Source: Desulfocapsa sp. (GTDB lineage Bacteria; Desulfobacterota; Desulfobulbia; Desulfobulbales; Desulfocapsaceae). From it: a DNA stretch of 9,317 bases. The position numbers and the translations under genes were made by a program. The first letter of the stretch is position 1, and each line of letters opens with the position of its first letter. The stretch is taken from assembly GCA_029942265.1 (NCBI GenBank), contig JAOZTO010000067.1:1-9317 (forward strand), in the 5' to 3' direction. Below are positions 7,513-9,317 of this stretch, piece by piece. A model generated the notes under the pieces. The model ran no database searches and was not told the origin of the DNA. It saw only the letters and a list, made by a program, of their open reading frames with translations.

Positions 7513-7554
7513 AAAAGTACTGTAACACTGCTACATGGGCATTTAATTAATTTT

Positions 7555-9159
7555 CTAAGATTCTACGGCTACCGGAAAATTCACTTCATTTTGTCCCATC
7601 TGCTCACATATATGATCAGCAAAACCAGCACCAGCTTCCTTGTGAACATTGAAAACATAGTTAACACCTGCCTCTTCCAATTCATGAACCTGATCATCAA
7701 ACGAAACAATTGCGGCAATAGTAACTTCACTGAATCTGCTACGTATCCGTTTAGCAGCGTATATATTTGCTTCCAAACTCGGCAGGGTCAACATCACCAA
7801 TTTTATCTCTTTCCCCTGGACTTCAATTCGCTTCCAAAAGTCATAATCGGTGGCATCAGCTTGAATAACATTTAATCCAGAAGCAACATGTCTCCTTACA
7901 TTTTCAAGATCGTAATCCATTCCTATTATTTTCTTTCCATATCGCCTACTTAAGCTTTCATACGCAGAAGCACCAACTTTACCCACTCCAAAAATAACCG
8001 CATCAACATTACCCACTGAAACAACACAGTCACCAGGTAATCTTTTCTTAGTCTCAAATTTTCGCAAGAATGTATGGAAACGACCATAGATCAAATAAGA
8101 TACTGCGTTCAATGGAGATGCAAGAATAAATGTAAAGGATAGCGCCAACGCAAAAATCACTAGCCACTCATTGCCCAACCAGCCTTTAGATGCACCAAGT
8201 GCGCCGATAATCAAACCAAATTCCGAATATGTTGCAAGGCTGAGAGAAGAAAAAGTCGACGTTCTTGCTCGCAATTTGAAGCGTGTTAGCAGAAGAAAAA
8301 ATAGAGCGATTTTAAATGGAATAACAATTACAAAAAGTAGTGAAATGCCAACCGTTGCAAGAGATGGAAGTCCCGACAGCCCAATTGTTAGAAAAAATCC
8401 AACAAGTAAAAAATCTTTAAAACTTAAAATGGCTTTTGCTAGTTCATTTGTTTTGTCATGACCCGCTAGAAGCATTCCAATAAGCAATGCTCCAAGATCT
8501 GGTTTTAGCCCCACAAATTCGAATAGATTTGCAGCAGATAGTGGAATTAGTAAGCCAAGAAGTATTAACAGTTCACCATGTCCACAGCGAACAATTAAAG
8601 CAAGGAGTGGTTTTCGTAAAAGAAAAAGGCCAATCAAACCAATTGCCCAAGGTGAAGGGATTTTTCCGCTGGAAAGTGTTAGAAAGATGACAGCAAAGAA
8701 ATCTTGAATCACTAGAATACCAATAGCAATTCGGCCATGCTTGGAATTCATTTCTCCTTTTTCTTCCATTACCTTTACCGTAAAAACGGTGCTTGAAAAA
8801 CTTAAGGCGAATGCTATCAATATTGCAACAGGCCAATCAATTCCAGCAAATAACGAAAGAGCTGAATATGTAAGAAGATAGATCATTCCTCCCAACAACA
8901 CCACAGTAACAAGCATATGGATTGAAGCCACTGCCCATATCTCAGGCCTTAAGAGGCTTTTCACTCGAATTTTAAGACCTATACTAAACAAAAGGAGAAG
9001 AACACCAGCATCTGCAAATTCTTTAAGATTGTCTCCACCATGAATGCCAAAAGCATTTAGTACAAAACCTGCTGCAAGAAATCCTAACAGAGGTGGTAAC
9101 CCAATCTGCTTAACCAGAAAACCAAAAACAAATGCTACAAGAATTAATATTATATCCAT
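7555..9159 (-). CDS. Kef-type monovalent cation:proton antiporter (CPA2) with RCK/TrkA-N domain
   Basis: A 534-residue inner-membrane transporter. About 380 N-terminal residues form a CPA2 bundle of roughly 12 membrane segments: IGLPPLLGFLAAGFVL at 19-34, GVLLLLFSIGLKI at 52-64, SSTVFTVKVM at 122-131, and the ion-path Q152-D153 pair in GILVIQDFF, typical of the KefB/KefC/YbaL branch. A cytosolic NAD-binding RCK (TrkA-N) domain begins near 385, with GVGKVG at 391-396 and the ribose-binding acid in GMDYD shortly after. No TrkA-C domain follows. Predicted role: K+ or Na+ efflux in exchange for protons, gated by a nucleotide or thiol ligand; the ion and ligand cannot be told. It converges on the sirohaem gene. 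The ATG at 9159 begins directly before the first membrane segment; no clear ribosome binding site is seen. A TTGAC-N4-GTCAA palindrome upstream suggests control by an FNR/HcpR-type regulator. Confidence 0.92.
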   Translation of the reverse strand: MDIILILVAFVFGFLVKQIGLPPLLGFLAAGFVLNAFGIHGGDNLKEFADAGVLLLLFSIGLKIRVKSLLRPEIWAVASIHMLVTVVLLGGMIYLLTYSALSLFAGIDWPVAILIAFALSFSSTVFTVKVMEEKGEMNSKHGRIAIGILVIQDFFAVIFLTLSSGKIPSPWAIGLIGLFLLRKPLLALIVRCGHGELLILLGLLIPLSAANLFEFVGLKPDLGALLIGMLLAGHDKTNELAKAILSFKDFLLVGFFLTIGLSGLPSLATVGISLLFVIVIPFKIALFFLLLTRFKLRARTSTFSSLSLATYSEFGLIIGALGASKGWLGNEWLVIFALALSFTFILASPLNAVSYLIYGRFHTFLRKFETKKRLPGDCVVSVGNVDAVIFGVGKVGASAYESLSRRYGKKIIGMDYDLENVRRHVASGLNVIQADATDYDFWKRIEVQGKEIKLVMLTLPSLEANIYAAKRIRSRFSEVTIAAIVSFDDQVHELEEAGVNYVFNVHKEAGAGFADHICEQMGQNEVNFPVAVES

Positions 9160-9173
9160 TATTTGTCGAAACT

Positions 9174-9198
9174 ATTATATACTTAGGGTTAAATGTTA
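9174..9198 (-). promoter_or_regulatory. Candidate promoters of the Kef-type antiporter
   Basis: Two -10 candidates on the minus strand. TAACAT (9198 to 9193) begins exactly 29.5 bp from the centre of the palindrome at 9221-9234, the same class II geometry as at hcp, and gives a leader of about 27 nt. TATAAT (9179 to 9174) is a perfect -10 but would leave only about 8 nt before the ATG and no -35. The palindrome would then be near -60.5, close to a class I position. Confidence 0.45.
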
Positions 9199-9220
9199 TT
9201 TGAAAAAATAAAACGAGTAA

Positions 9221-9234
9221 TTGACGCAGGTCAA
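9221..9234. promoter_or_regulatory. Perfect TTGAC-N4-GTCAA palindrome, FNR/HcpR-like site
   Basis: TTGACGCAGGTCAA is a perfect 5+5 inverted repeat, the form associated with HcpR-type regulators and close to FNR. It lies 62 bp upstream of the antiporter ATG. On the minus strand it is 29.5 bp from TAACAT, and on the plus strand 28.5 bp from TATAGT (9256-9261), so one site may serve both directions. It matches the site before hcp except for one arm base and the spacer. Confidence 0.62.
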
Positions 9235-9255
9235 AGATAATATATGATACTATGA

Positions 9256-9261
9256 TATAGT
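9256..9261 (+). promoter_or_regulatory. Possible rightward -10 box
   Basis: TATAGT matches five of six bases of the -10 consensus and lies about one base off the ideal class II distance from the palindrome at 9221-9234. Any gene it drives would be to the right of the window, beyond or within the partial mobile-element end. The region is very AT-rich, so chance matches are common. Confidence 0.3.
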
Positions 9262-9300
9262 TGAAGTATATACAATAAAACAGTAAATACTCGATTATCT

Positions 9301-9317
9301 GTAAATATTCGGCTAGC
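9301..9317 (+). mobile_element. Start of a second copy of the GTAAATATTCGG element (cut by window edge)
   Basis: GTAAATATTCGGCTAGC repeats the left end of the element at 7390 base for base, in the same orientation, up to the last base of the window. Two preceding bases (CT) also match, giving 19 identical bases (7388-7406 and 9299-9317). Whether it is another miniature copy or the end of a full insertion sequence cannot be seen. Under the 8-bp duplication model its target would be GATTATCT (9293-9300). Confidence 0.6.

Noticed and set aside
1..9317. CRISPR array, tRNA, rRNA, or toxin-antitoxin pair
   Set aside because: No regularly spaced repeats, no tRNA-like cloverleaf and no paired small ORFs with ribosome binding sites were seen on either strand.

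Overview
The window is an AT-rich stretch of a bacterial chromosome. It probably comes from an anaerobic, sulfate- or sulfur-metabolising member of the Desulfobacterota (old Deltaproteobacteria), perhaps near the Desulfobulbales. The placement is an inference from gene content: a class I (anaerobe-type) hybrid cluster protein, a stand-alone small sirohaem/4Fe-4S reductase protein, a CbiA-type corrinoid amidase and HcpR/FNR-like palindromes. No rRNA or tRNA is present to confirm it.

Left half (1-3851, all minus strand): a compact gene string reads right to left as RNase HI with a second RNase H-like domain (rnhA), uvrB, a DUF374-type lysophospholipid acyltransferase, and the start of a cobyrinate a,c-diamide synthase (cbiA) that runs off the left edge. 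Gaps are 34 bp, a 4-bp ATGA overlap and 25 bp, so they are probably one transcript. A 91-bp divergent spacer separates rnhA from a plus-strand class I SAM-dependent methyltransferase (3943-4743).

Middle (4744-7393): a 252-bp spacer carries a well-formed anaerobic/nitrosative-type promoter. An FNR/HcpR-like palindrome is centred exactly 41.5 bp upstream of the predicted start, with a TATACT -10 box. It drives hcp, whose cubane and hybrid-cluster ligands are all present. After hcp come two hairpins, the second a strong intrinsic terminator only 14 nt before the ATG of a small nitrite/sulfite-reductase-like sirohaem protein. Hcp and the sirohaem protein make a plausible NO/hydroxylamine/nitrite defence pair, and the terminator between them may set their ratio.

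Right part (7388-9317): the last codon and stop of the sirohaem gene lie at the left end of a 115-bp miniature element with near-terminal inverted repeats and an apparent 8-bp target duplication (AAAGTCCT). It begins GTAA, as IS66-family ends do. Removing it restores a reading frame three codons longer. A minus-strand Kef-type (CPA2) cation/proton antiporter with a C-terminal RCK/TrkA-N domain follows. Upstream of it lies a perfect TTGAC-N4-GTCAA palindrome placed to serve divergent promoters. The window ends inside what appears to be a second copy of the mobile-element end.

The most noteworthy points are the RNase HI carrying a catalytically dead duplicate domain, the two matching regulator sites (hcp and antiporter), the insertion that rewrote the sirohaem protein's C-terminus, and the terminator placed against its start codon.
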